Assembly: GCA_009827215.1 (NCBI GenBank)
Contig: WUAJ01000061.1
Location: forward strand, 1-10,991
Source: Phycisphaeraceae bacterium
Lineage (GTDB): Bacteria; Planctomycetota; Phycisphaerae; Phycisphaerales; UBA1924
Length of the DNA stretch: 10,991 nucleotides
Reading direction: 5' to 3'
This document shows, one piece after another, positions 1 to 7,122 of this stretch. Within the stretch, counting starts at the first letter, position 1; each line of letters opens with the position of its first letter. The notes under the pieces are model-generated. The model worked only from the letters and a program-made list of their open reading frames with translations, was not told where the DNA came from and searched no databases. The position numbers and the translations under genes were made by a program.

Positions 1-2077
1 TCGCATCCGAGAGTTGCTCGCTGACTTCAGCGACCTGCTCGACATCCTCGAACTGATCGATCTGCTCAGGAGACTGCGCCGGATCAGGCCATTGCACACC
101 TTCCATCGGATTGATCTCAACGACCGGATCGAAGTCCATTTCGCTCTGGACCTGATCGTTGCTGTCCTCAAGAAGCTCGCCATGGAGAATACTCTGGATC
201 ATCGCACGCGTCGGAGCGACACGCATCTCACCAGTGATCTCCGTCCGCATCGCACGCGCCTCAGGCGAGTTCGGCTGCAAACGCAGTGCCTGATCGATCT
301 TCGCGAGCGCCTTCTCACGCTGTCCCGCGTCCGCGTACTCGCGTGCATCGATCAGCATCTGACCCACGCGACGCTCACGCGACCACGGGAGCAACCCCTT
401 GCGAGCACCGTAACGAGCATGCTCGACAAAGTCGTTGCCTCGCTCTCCGGCTTCAGAGAGGAATGTGTCGTTCACGATCGAAGGCGTGATCATAAAGATG
501 ATCTCCGCACGACGAGTCGAATCATCGTTTCCACGGAACGCCTGACCGATCATCGGGATGTTCCCAAGAATCGGCACCTGACGACGAGCCGCGGTTGTTG
601 TTTCAGTAAACAAACCACCAAGGACAACAGTCTGTCCATCACGAACCATCACATTGGTGGTCATTTCAGTGGTATCTTCATCCGGAATCGTGACGGTCGC
701 ACCTGTGCTATCCGTTGTACTACGGAGGTTGAAGCTCGAAACCTGTGGACGCAGCTCAAGACGGATCAAGCCGTTCTTCGAAACGAAGGGGCGAACAGCG
801 AGCTCAGTACCAACCTCGAGGAACTCAACAGTCTGCGTAGTCGCAGTTTCAGTACTCGTAGTGTTGAGATATCCAACACGAGTACCCACGAGCACGCGAG
901 CAGGCTGACGGTTCAGCGTAAGAATTTTCGGATTCGAAACGATGGTCACATCGGTCACTTCATCAAGCACACGCATGAACACCGCGACATCACCGTTCAC
1001 AAGCCCCGCCTTGAGCGTTGCTGGACCAGCGGTGTTACCTACGCTCGACGAGACACCACCAGAATCGCTGGTGTTCCCTGCCGGATATGCCGGAACCGCG
1101 GTCCCGTCCACGAGCTCACCCGCACCACCGATGAGACCATCGATCACGCTGAGTGGACCGCCGGTTCCGATGAAGTCAGAGAAGTCCAGGTTCTTGATCA
1201 GTGCAAAATCCACACCGAACGCGTTCGCTTCATTGAGCGAGGTCTGAAGAATAGTCGCTTCAACCAGAATCTGAGCAGGCTTGGTATCAAGCTCCTGCAG
1301 CAGACCCATGATCTCTTCCACATTCTCTTCAAAGTCATGGATCACGATCGAAGCCGAAGCTGCGTAGGTGTCTGCACCAGCAGGCGCGCCATCATTGATC
1401 GTGAATGCCTCTGTTGCCGCGTGAGTCGAGATCGAACCGGACTCCGAAAGCAGCTCCTTCGCAAACTCCGCAGCATCTGCTGAGTTCAGGTAATCAAGAT
1501 GCAGAATCCGCGACACAGGACGACGAGCAGCACGCTCGAACTCTTCGAGCTCTTCGCGTGTGTATACATAAATGAAGTTCCCCTTCTCAATGTATCCGAA
1601 GCCGTTGACATTGAGAATCGAATCGAGTGCTTCGTAGAAGGTCACGCCGTAGAGGTCAGCCGTGACGGTTGCTTGGACAGTGTTGGAGCTGATGATGTTC
1701 CGCTGGGACTGGATCGAGAGGAGCTGAAGAATATTTCCAAGATCCTCGTTGTTCACATGAAGATCAACAAGATCATACTCCGAGACTTCGACTTCACCAG
1801 AGAGTTCAGAGATGTCGTCACCCGCGACTTCACCCTCAAGTTCATCACCGACAGGTTCGCCACCGATGGTGTCATCGAGTGTTTCGCTGACCACCTCACT
1901 CGTGCTCTGCTGCGCGAACGCTTCGAGCAATCCGAACGCACCCGGATCCTCACCTGCATCCTGAGCGATGACTGGAGCCGCCATCCCCGCGCCAAGCGAA
2001 AGGATCAAAGCAGGGGTGATCGTGCTCAGTTTCGCACGCGTGAAGGTCATGAGTGTGTTGTTGACGATGTGGTTCAT
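1..2077 (-). CDS. Outer-membrane secretin of a type IV pilus / type II secretion-like system, 3' end cut by window
   Basis: Secretins form the multimeric outer-membrane channel through which a pilus, pseudopilus or folded substrate passes. The 692 visible residues contain a signal peptide (about 1-38, ending APVIA), an acidic low-complexity linker (40-98), an STN/N0-like domain (about 100-175), one N1-like repeat (about 188-265) that leads into ILVEATILQ, and the secretin core (about 270-537). The core has SNPKILTLN, the VPILGNIPMIG signature (501-511) and an IIFMITPSIV end. One N0 and one N1 resemble PilQ more than GspD, which has N0-N3, so no symbol is given. Residues 565-615 look like a TPR hairpin, followed by an acidic, Gln-rich tail; no stop is reached by position 1. 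ATG 2077 is chosen because GAGGAAA lies just upstream; ATG 2050 lacks a Shine-Dalgarno. It is the last visible gene of the pilin operon. Long open frames on the opposite strand are shadows. Confidence 0.93.
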   Translation of the reverse strand, partial: MNHIVNNTLMTFTRAKLSTITPALILSLGAGMAAPVIAQDAGEDPGAFGLLEAFAQQSTSEVVSETLDDTIGGEPVGDELEGEVAGDDISELSGEVEVSEYDLVDLHVNNEDLGNILQLLSIQSQRNIISSNTVQATVTADLYGVTFYEALDSILNVNGFGYIEKGNFIYVYTREELEEFERAARRPVSRILHLDYLNSADAAEFAKELLSESGSISTHAATEAFTINDGAPAGADTYAASASIVIHDFEENVEEIMGLLQELDTKPAQILVEATILQTSLNEANAFGVDFALIKNLDFSDFIGTGGPLSVIDGLIGGAGELVDGTAVPAYPAGNTSDSGGVSSSVGNTAGPATLKAGLVNGDVAVFMRVLDEVTDVTIVSNPKILTLNRQPARVLVGTRVGYLNTTSTETATTQTVEFLEVGTELAVRPFVSKNGLIRLELRPQVSSFNLRSTTDSTGATVTIPDEDTTEMTTNVMVRDGQTVVLGGLFTETTTAARRQVPILGNIPMIGQAFRGNDDSTRRAEIIFMITPSIVNDTFLSEAGERGNDFVEHARYGARKGLLPWSRERRVGQMLIDAREYADAGQREKALAKIDQALRLQPNSPEARAMRTEITGEMRVAPTRAMIQSILHGELLEDSNDQVQSEMDFDPVVEINPMEGVQWPDPAQSPEQIDQFEDVEQVAEVSEQLSDA

Positions 2078-2242
2078 CACTGTTTCCTCGCGGAGTTTCT
2101 CGCTCTTGCGTCTGTCCCGATGACTGCACGGCCCAGACCTGTTTACTGCTAAAGATTCGACCGAATAGGTCACCCACTTTGCGCATCCCCCCAATTTCGC
2201 AGAGGAATCACCCGACCATCTTCACATCGTGGGTCTCATAAC

Positions 2243-2485
2243 TCAGTCGTCCTGTTCGTCTTTCCGATGCTCATCCGATTCGGACTCCTCGTCCAAATCG
2301 CCCTGATCATCCACGATCTCCGGATCGTGCTCAGTCTGTTCAACTTCCTTCGGAACCGCGAGCGCACTGCGTGGAAGGTCCGTCACGAGACGGAGCTTCG
2401 CCCAGATAAGCACTCCAGCAAGCATGCCCAGCGAGAGCATGAAAGTCAGAGCACGAGATCGCCGTTGGTCATGTTTGGTGTTCAT
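2243..2485 (-). CDS. Small single-pass membrane protein with acidic tail, next to secretin gene
   Basis: I do not recognise this family. The 80-residue product has a basic N-terminus (MNTKHDQRRSR), one hydrophobic segment (about residues 12-30) followed by KLRLVTDLPRSALAVP, and a very acidic, Asp/Glu-rich C-terminal tail (about 48-80). The charge pattern predicts a cytoplasmic N-terminus and a periplasmic tail. It sits between the minor pseudopilin and the secretin on the same strand, where many systems encode PilO/PilP- or GspC-like connector proteins. A connector or assembly role is therefore a positional guess, not a homology call. ATG 2485 is chosen because GGAGG lies 8 bases upstream; an in-frame ATG at 2509 would add eight residues but has no good ribosome-binding site and falls inside a hairpin. 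Confidence 0.7.
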   Translation of the reverse strand: MNTKHDQRRSRALTFMLSLGMLAGVLIWAKLRLVTDLPRSALAVPKEVEQTEHDPEIVDDQGDLDEESESDEHRKDEQDD

Positions 2486-2491
2486 AGAACA

Positions 2492-2517
2492 AACCTCCGA
2501 CGACGACATCGGAGGTT
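2492..2517 (-). promoter_or_regulatory. Inverted repeat enclosing the Shine-Dalgarno of the small membrane protein
   Basis: A perfect 9-bp inverted repeat (arms 2492-2500 AACCTCCGA and 2509-2517 TCGGAGGTT) with an 8-base loop lies directly before ATG 2485. In the minus-strand mRNA the GGAGG ribosome-binding site is in the arm next to the start, so it is paired when the hairpin forms. The U-rich stretch after it is too weak for a confident intrinsic terminator. Translational control, or partial termination after the minor pseudopilin gene, are both possible readings. Confidence 0.6.
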
Positions 2518-2563
2518 CTGATAAGCGAGTTCGCTACAAAGACTGATTTCTTCGACCGATCAC

Positions 2564-3142
2564 TCAGTCAAGCTGCACAACCGATACACGACCGGTAAAC
2601 GCCGCGATATCGATCCGGAATCGTGAGTCGGGACCCTGGATCTGGATCGATCCACCATCCGAAAGGGTTGAGGATGAAGGTGACGCGATCGGCGCCCCCA
2701 TTTCATCAAAGATGATCGCCGTCCCACCGTTCAGACTGATATCACGCAAGAATGATCCGCCAAACCGATCCTCATCGAGCATCACGCGATACCGCTGATC
2801 AGGTCCCTTGGGATCAAACAACGCATCCGCATCCGGATCAATCGTCCCTCCAGGAACGCGCGTCAGTGTATAGAAGTTCCCATCCTCATCAAAGACCACC
2901 GCACGCTCCTCCTGATACGCCAGCGCATCCATCTGAGCAAAGGTGACATCCGCAACCACCGATCGCACCGCGGCTTGGATCCGCAGCACCCCGACCGATC
3001 CCATCGAAGGGATCACCATCGCCGCGGAAGTACCCAAGATCGTAATCACAATCAGCATTTCGATCAGCGTGTACCCACGCCCGCGAGAACGCTGAACAGC
3101 GTGTTTGGTGGAGTTGAATTTCGATCGCATGTGTCGCGTCAT
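2564..3142 (-). CDS. GspH/FimT-like minor pseudopilin
   Basis: Minor pseudopilins are inner-membrane proteins processed by prepilin peptidase and placed at the pseudopilus tip. The 192-residue product has a long basic leader ending GRG, then the class III prepilin motif YTLIEMLIVITILG. Cleavage is expected between G23 and Y24, and Glu28 is the conserved mature Glu5; Tyr replaces the usual Phe at +1. After the hydrophobic helix there is a beta-rich domain with the FimT/GspH-like stretches AQMDALAYQEERAVVF and DISLNGGTAIIFDEMGAP. ATG 3142 is preceded by GGGGGAGGA at good spacing, whereas the longer open frame up to 3181 has no such signal. It follows the second pseudopilin gene by 39 bases, consistent with one operon. 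Confidence 0.85.
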   Translation of the reverse strand: MTRHMRSKFNSTKHAVQRSRGRGYTLIEMLIVITILGTSAAMVIPSMGSVGVLRIQAAVRSVVADVTFAQMDALAYQEERAVVFDEDGNFYTLTRVPGGTIDPDADALFDPKGPDQRYRVMLDEDRFGGSFLRDISLNGGTAIIFDEMGAPIASPSSSTLSDGGSIQIQGPDSRFRIDIAAFTGRVSVVQLD

Positions 3143-3181
3143 AGCACCATCCTCCCCCTGGTCAAAGTACAAAAATCCCAA

Positions 3182-3607
3182 TCAAGGTCGAGGGAGCGGC
3201 TGATCATCCGCATCAAAGTTACCCGCCCAGACTTCTCCAGTCGCGCTGTCATAGATCCAGCCATGCGTTGTTTGGAACGCGCTGTCAGGACCTGTCCCGA
3301 TCGTGATCACCCTCGAGTTCGCACCATTCACATACTGGTTCGTCGGCGGCTCTCGCAGATACTCCCGGCTCACAATCGGTCCCCAAGTACCATCACCCGC
3401 CGTCACGACAGGCAATGTGTTGGCATTGGATACCCGGTAAACCTCGATCGCACGACGCACCTTGTTGAGCTCGGTCTGTGCGGTCGCAACCGCAGCATCC
3501 TCACTCGCACCAGCCATCAGTGGCACAACAATCGCCGCCAGAATCCCAAGGATCACGACGACAATAAGGATTTCAATGAGTGTAAAGCCTCGTGAGATAC
3601 GGTTCAT
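3182..3607 (-). CDS. Type II secretion/type IV pilin-like pseudopilin (second copy)
   Basis: The 141-residue product has a seven-residue leader (MNRISRG) and the prepilin motif FTLIEILIVVVILGILAAIVVP. Cleavage is expected after G7, and Glu12 is mature Glu5. The globular part contains LNKVRRAIEVYR, WGPIVSREYLREPPTN and a terminal GWIYDSATGEVWAG. These match the neighbouring pilin's IKEPPANPF and GWYYNPATGNIRAS, so the two genes look like tandem paralogues. The classical GspG calcium-binding C-terminus is not seen, so no symbol is assigned. ATG 3607 is preferred over 3622: GGGGAA lies upstream and the leader is of ordinary length. A 114-base gap holding a strong hairpin separates it from the first pilin gene. 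Confidence 0.88.
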   Translation of the reverse strand: MNRISRGFTLIEILIVVVILGILAAIVVPLMAGASEDAAVATAQTELNKVRRAIEVYRVSNANTLPVVTAGDGTWGPIVSREYLREPPTNQYVNGANSRVITIGTGPDSAFQTTHGWIYDSATGEVWAGNFDADDQPLPRP

Positions 3608-3658
3608 GGTGTTCCCCGTCATTCCAGCCAGTCAGTATGTTCCCGGCTTCAAGCAAGA

Positions 3659-3688
3659 CGAGGTGAGCCCCTTTCGGAGCCCACCTCG
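3659..3688 (-). terminator. Intercistronic hairpin after the first pilin gene
   Basis: On the minus-strand transcript the arms 3688-3676 and 3671-3659 form a 13-bp stem (11 Watson-Crick and 2 G-U pairs) closed by a GAAA tetraloop. The following sequence, TCTTGCTTG, is only moderately T-rich. This could be a leaky intrinsic terminator or a 3' stabilising structure, either of which would keep the first pilin mRNA more abundant than the downstream genes. It lies 34 bases past the pilin stop codon. Confidence 0.7.
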
Positions 3689-3721
3689 CAGAATGTTTCA
3701 TGCAGACTCATACCGGTCTGA

Positions 3722-4182
3722 TTAGTACTGGCCACCACTCGCACGGATGTTACCGGTCGCTGGGTTGTAGTACCAACCCTGAGTGCCGTTACCAGCGTTT
3801 GCTTCGGTGTCAGCTGCCGCGCCGTCTGCTGCAGTACTCGCGGTAATGGTGAAGCGATTTGCTGCAGGAGCGAATGGGTTCGCAGGTGGCTCCTTGATGT
3901 AGTTGCCATCGATAAGAGCACCCCAGCCATCAGTACCGCCGGCTGTTGGGTTCGCTTGAAGCTGAGAAACAGTTGGTATGCACCGCTGTTTTGAGCCGCG
4001 AAGAGCTCGATCTGATTCTGCAGTGTCGAAGTCTGAGTCTCGACATTACCTTGACGAGCGTCATTCGCTGCATTGGTGAACTGAGGGACCACGATCGCGG
4101 CAAGAATACCGAGAATCACGACCACGATGAGAATTTCGACCAGGGTGAAGCCCTTAGCCACTGTGTTGCGCATTGCTTGCAT
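3722..4182 (-). pseudogene. Major-pseudopilin-like gene interrupted by a single-base frameshift
   Basis: From ATG 4182 (AAGGAG 8 bases upstream) the frame encodes the leader MQAMRNTVAKG, the motif FTLVEILIVVVILGILAAIVVP (mature Glu5 = Glu16) and a helix down to NSGAY at 3976. The same frame then gives unrelated sequence to a stop at 3649. Moving by one base after 3976 restores a convincing pilin end: PTVSQLQANP, DGWGALIDGNYIKEPPANPF, then GWYYNPATGNIRASGGQY and TAA at 3722-3724. Adding one C to the coding strand gives an intact 153-residue protein. The second pilin gene has the matching EPP and GW-Y-ATG motifs, so the restored frame is almost certainly ancestral. Either a real mutation or a sequencing error would explain it; no slippery site is visible. 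Its first place in the operon and good ribosome-binding site suggest the major subunit. Confidence 0.85.
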
Positions 4183-4488
4183 TGTGTGAACTCCTTGTTC
4201 GATACCGTTGGTTGCAACGGCGTGTGGTTCAGCGGGTAAGCCGAGAACCCATCCTCCGCAGATTCGCGGCAATACCTGTCACCCGCAGACAGCCACGCGC
4301 CGTCAAGGGTTGACTCAAATGTCACAAACATCACATCGGAAGAACAACCCAACGCATTCACAACCACGACACCAAGTTCAATCTGTAACCCCACCCCCCG
4401 CACACCTGTACCGCGCGTGCCGGTCATAACGGCAAACCCCAAGAAATGCAATGAAATCTCGGACCAACCGAACCAATCACTCAGACCA
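4183..4488. other. Intergenic leader region upstream of the pilin operon
   Basis: About 300 bases without a gene. It should contain the pilin operon promoter on the minus strand, but I see no convincing -35/-10 pair. It holds small dyads, none diagnostic: 4205-4220, GTCAAgggTTGAC at 4302-4314, and TGCCG/CGGCA arms at 4418-4434. Short open frames crossing it show no recognisable protein. Confidence 0.5.
4205..4220 (-). promoter_or_regulatory. Small 5' leader hairpin upstream of the pilin ribosome-binding site
   Basis: A perfect 6-bp inverted repeat (CCGTTG 4205-4210, CAACGG 4215-4220) with a 4-base loop lies 8 bases upstream of the AAGGAG of the first pilin gene. It could be an mRNA-stabilising 5' structure for an abundant transcript. 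A repeat this short can also arise by chance. Confidence 0.35.
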
Positions 4489-4516
4489 ATAAAAAGCGGA
4501 CCCCGAAAGGTCCGCT
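4489..4516 (-). terminator. Rho-independent terminator of the HEAT-repeat gene
   Basis: Perfect 8-bp stem AGCGGACC (4495-4502) / GGTCCGCT (4509-4516) with a 6-base loop. On the minus strand it is followed by a run of T and then ATT. It lies 28 bases past the stop codon of the HEAT-repeat gene and separates that gene from the pilin operon. Confidence 0.88.
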
Positions 4517-4544
4517 CTCAATATCAATCTGTTTCATTCGCCGA

Positions 4545-6752
4545 TCACTCTTGAGGATCAAGCACTAGACCCAGCAGATCGCTGTTCTGGATCTCAAGCG
4601 CTCCCATCGCCGCGACCGCTGTGGTCGCGAGATCATTGTCCGCATCGCGAGCATACTCAAGCAACGCGCGGACCTGTCGAGCGTTCAGGTTGTTGCCGAA
4701 CCGCTTGCCAGAATCCCCCACCATAGTCAGCAACTCGAGCTGCTCAATCCCAGTGGTATCCATCGCACGATCCATGATCGCCGATTGAGCCGCAGGACGA
4801 TCCACATACGACAGGATCTCAGCCACATCGAGCATCTTGAGTCCACCAACATCCTCGAGCACATCAATCAAGATGGTCGATGCATCAAGCACATTGAGCA
4901 CGCGATTGTTCGAGATCGCAAGATTCCGGAGCACCTCGATCGAGCGTGACGCGTAATCCGCGGCTTCATCCTCACTGATCGGACCACCCGATGCAGCCAT
5001 CAGCAACTGATCTACCGAGGTCTCGATGTTGGAGTTCGAAATCTCAACACGACGAACCGCCACAGTCTGATCACGCAGGTACTGACGACGCAGAGGCTCA
5101 ACATCATCCGTCAGCATCAACGCCAAGACCGGCGAAACATTCATCTTGGTATCGGTACGAGCCGTCTCGATCGTGAGCAGCGTGTCGTCGTATCCGAGCG
5201 AAGTCACAATCAAATCCACCGAAGGAGTCTGAGCGATCGAAGGCGCCAATCCATCAAGCCCACCATCCGATGGGGGGAGCACAGTGAATCCCTGCCCCTC
5301 AAGAATGTTGCGATACTGGTCGTACGACTCACGATCTGATCCAGTCAATACCACGGCATATCGAGCCGAAGCATCACGCACCGCACTCGCGAGCAGCGGA
5401 ATCACACGCTCAGCACCATTAAACGAATCCTGAGGCTGAGCATTCCCCAGAGCCAAAGCCGCTTCAAACTGTACACGACGATTCTGGTATCCCAATCCTT
5501 CAAGCAATGGGTAACGACCATCAATCGGCTGACCCCAAAGCGAGCGAGGACCAGCAGTCTGCGACAACGCGTCAATCGCACTGCGAACCAATGGTGTATC
5601 GCGTGTATCAATCCCGCGACGCAACACGAGCTGAGTAATGTCAGGACCAGCCGCGATCCCGAAGTACTCCGCATCACGACGATCCGCCGAGTAGACCGGA
5701 TTGCTGTATCCATCAGGAGTATCAAACTCACGCGAGTAGTTCGATGAGATCCACAACGCGAGCGTTTCAGCAGACTCCGCATTGATCCCAAGCGAACGCT
5801 CCGCGAATCGCATCGCCAGTGCCTCGTGGAAGACCTCCGAACGGATCGGGGTCATGACCAAGCCGAGCCCAGCATTGAAATCCCACACCAACTGGTGATC
5901 TTCACCTGGAAAGCTCGTCAGTTCCGAAGGCTCGTTGTAGTACGAGTCCGCGAGCAGCGAGTACATATCCGCGACATCCGAACTCGGATTGCCACCCAAA
6001 CGCGAGATCGAACGACCACACGCCTTACGCACGCCGTCGTTGTCAGTGTTCTGGTACAGATCGATCAAGACCGGGAGACTCGTGCGATACGGAATCAATC
6101 CCAAGACCTCAGCAACCGCTTCCTGACGCGTCGCATCAAAGTGAGGCAACGCGGTCATGAGCGGAGCAATCGTTTGACGACCCATATCAACAAACAGCCG
6201 CTGAACCTGAGCACGCAGCGCGAGGTTGTCCTTCTGCAAGTACGCATCCAGCAGCTGAGGCATCGCGTATTCACCTGCCGCGATCAAACGCTGACGGCCG
6301 AGCTGACGAGCACGAAGCCCACCAGTCAGCAGATCGATATTGCGAGCGATCTCATCTGGATTGCGAGCGCGATCCAGCTTCCCGTTTCGATACGCGCTGT
6401 CCAGCTCCGCCGCGATTGGTTCAAGCACTGGAACCCGCATCGCCGCCGCGATCGCTTCCTCGAAACGATCAAGCTCGCGTGATGTATCCACAAGATCAAC
6501 AAACTGTTCTGGAGTCAGACCAGCATCAATCAACTGCTGACCGAGATCCGCAGCAACATCAAAGCGAGCGATCTTCACAAAGTGGATGAAGTCACGCAGG
6601 ATGACCATCTCTTCTTCGTAATCACCATTGGCAGGCTGAACGATCGAAGTCGTAGCCGCCGCAACTGAAGTTGCTCCAACGAACGCCCCCCCGCACGCCA
6701 TCAGAAGGAAAGCACTGGAAAGACGGGTAATGTTCCGAGTCGTTTGACGCAC
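4545..6752 (-). CDS. Exported HEAT-repeat protein with an embedded receiver-like segment
   Basis: The 735-residue product starts with an export signal (about 1-33). Cleavage near TSVAAA is likely; LMAC at 17-20 is an imperfect lipobox, so a lipoprotein is possible. Residues about 150-255 and 380-465 form helical HEAT-like repeats (for example PLMTALPHFDATRQEAVAEVLGLI is split over two helices, and EAALALGNAQP). Residues about 465-588 alternate strand and helix like a response-regulator receiver (VVLTGSDRES, VDLIVTSLGYDD, PVLALMLTDD), but Thr/Ser stands where the phosphorylated Asp is expected. More helices follow to the end. HEAT arrays usually bind proteins; the actual partner is unknown. 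GTG 6752 is the start: GAGGAG lies 6 bases upstream, and the nearby ATG 6766 is out of frame. It has its own terminator, so it is not an obligate part of the pilin operon downstream. Confidence 0.85.
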   Translation of the reverse strand: MRQTTRNITRLSSAFLLMACGGAFVGATSVAAATTSIVQPANGDYEEEMVILRDFIHFVKIARFDVAADLGQQLIDAGLTPEQFVDLVDTSRELDRFEEAIAAAMRVPVLEPIAAELDSAYRNGKLDRARNPDEIARNIDLLTGGLRARQLGRQRLIAAGEYAMPQLLDAYLQKDNLALRAQVQRLFVDMGRQTIAPLMTALPHFDATRQEAVAEVLGLIPYRTSLPVLIDLYQNTDNDGVRKACGRSISRLGGNPSSDVADMYSLLADSYYNEPSELTSFPGEDHQLVWDFNAGLGLVMTPIRSEVFHEALAMRFAERSLGINAESAETLALWISSNYSREFDTPDGYSNPVYSADRRDAEYFGIAAGPDITQLVLRRGIDTRDTPLVRSAIDALSQTAGPRSLWGQPIDGRYPLLEGLGYQNRRVQFEAALALGNAQPQDSFNGAERVIPLLASAVRDASARYAVVLTGSDRESYDQYRNILEGQGFTVLPPSDGGLDGLAPSIAQTPSVDLIVTSLGYDDTLLTIETARTDTKMNVSPVLALMLTDDVEPLRRQYLRDQTVAVRRVEISNSNIETSVDQLLMAASGGPISEDEAADYASRSIEVLRNLAISNNRVLNVLDASTILIDVLEDVGGLKMLDVAEILSYVDRPAAQSAIMDRAMDTTGIEQLELLTMVGDSGKRFGNNLNARQVRALLEYARDADNDLATTAVAAMGALEIQNSDLLGLVLDPQE

Positions 6753-7122
6753 GACGGGCTCCTCATAGGATCGAGACGCTGCTCAAGTGGGCTGGACGGA
6801 CAGACTATCTATGAAGACGAAAAAAATCGCCTCAGGGCATCGTATACGCGAGCCCAACTCCGGATGTTGCCCCTCTCACAGAAAGACCCGCTCCGGCGAT
6901 CGCAACTGTATCGGACTCGACACAGAAGTTCAATAACCCGCCCCATCAACCAGAATCGCCACAGATCCAACCACCCAAGGGTCCGCAAAGCGTCTGGATA
7001 AGACGATCTACTCCAAATGACCCATACAAGCGTCAAGCAGCCAGTCATTTACGCCGATGCTGCCCAAGAAGCGGCATGAATGGATTGTGCCGCTCCACTT
7101 CTGCGTACCACGAGGTGAGAAG
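6753..7122. other. Divergent intergenic region between HEAT gene and regulator gene
   Basis: About 370 bases that should hold promoters for both divergent genes. I see no convincing -35/-10 pair on either strand. A T7 run occurs on the minus strand near 6820-6826 without a stem before it. The only clear structure is the dyad at 7070-7094. An open frame on the plus strand starts at 7057, but the regulator most likely begins at 7123. Confidence 0.5.
7070..7094. promoter_or_regulatory. 7-bp inverted repeat upstream of the regulator gene
   Basis: AGCGGCA (7070-7076) and TGCCGCT (7088-7094) are perfect inverted repeats with an 11-base spacer, ending 28 bases before ATG 7123. It could be an operator, perhaps for autoregulation by the HTH protein, or a 5' leader hairpin. 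No poly-T follows, so it is not a terminator. Confidence 0.4.

Noticed and set aside
14..2152. Two long plus-strand open frames (489 and 217 codons) opposite the secretin
   Set aside because: They lack family motifs and are Arg/His/Thr-rich, as shadow frames are. The minus strand in this span reads as a complete secretin with a signal peptide and the VPILGNIPMIG motif.
1950..2186. 78-codon minus-strand open frame overlapping the secretin start
   Set aside because: It has a G-rich upstream stretch, but the protein is His/Glu/Asp-rich without a motif and mostly overlaps the secretin in another frame.
3649..3721. Extended C-terminus of the first pilin in its original frame
   Set aside because: The sequence after NSGAY has no pilin features, whereas the +1-corrected frame matches the paralogous pilin.
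4359..4374. Sigma-54-like promoter (TGG...TTG) upstream of the pilin operon on the minus strand
   Set aside because: The invariant GC of the -12 element is GT and positions 4-7 do not match. Too weak to call, although pilin genes in other bacteria use sigma-54.
5826..6482. 218-codon plus-strand open frame opposite the HEAT-repeat gene
   Set aside because: No domain pattern and no ribosome-binding site. The minus frame has a signal peptide, HEAT repeats and a terminator.
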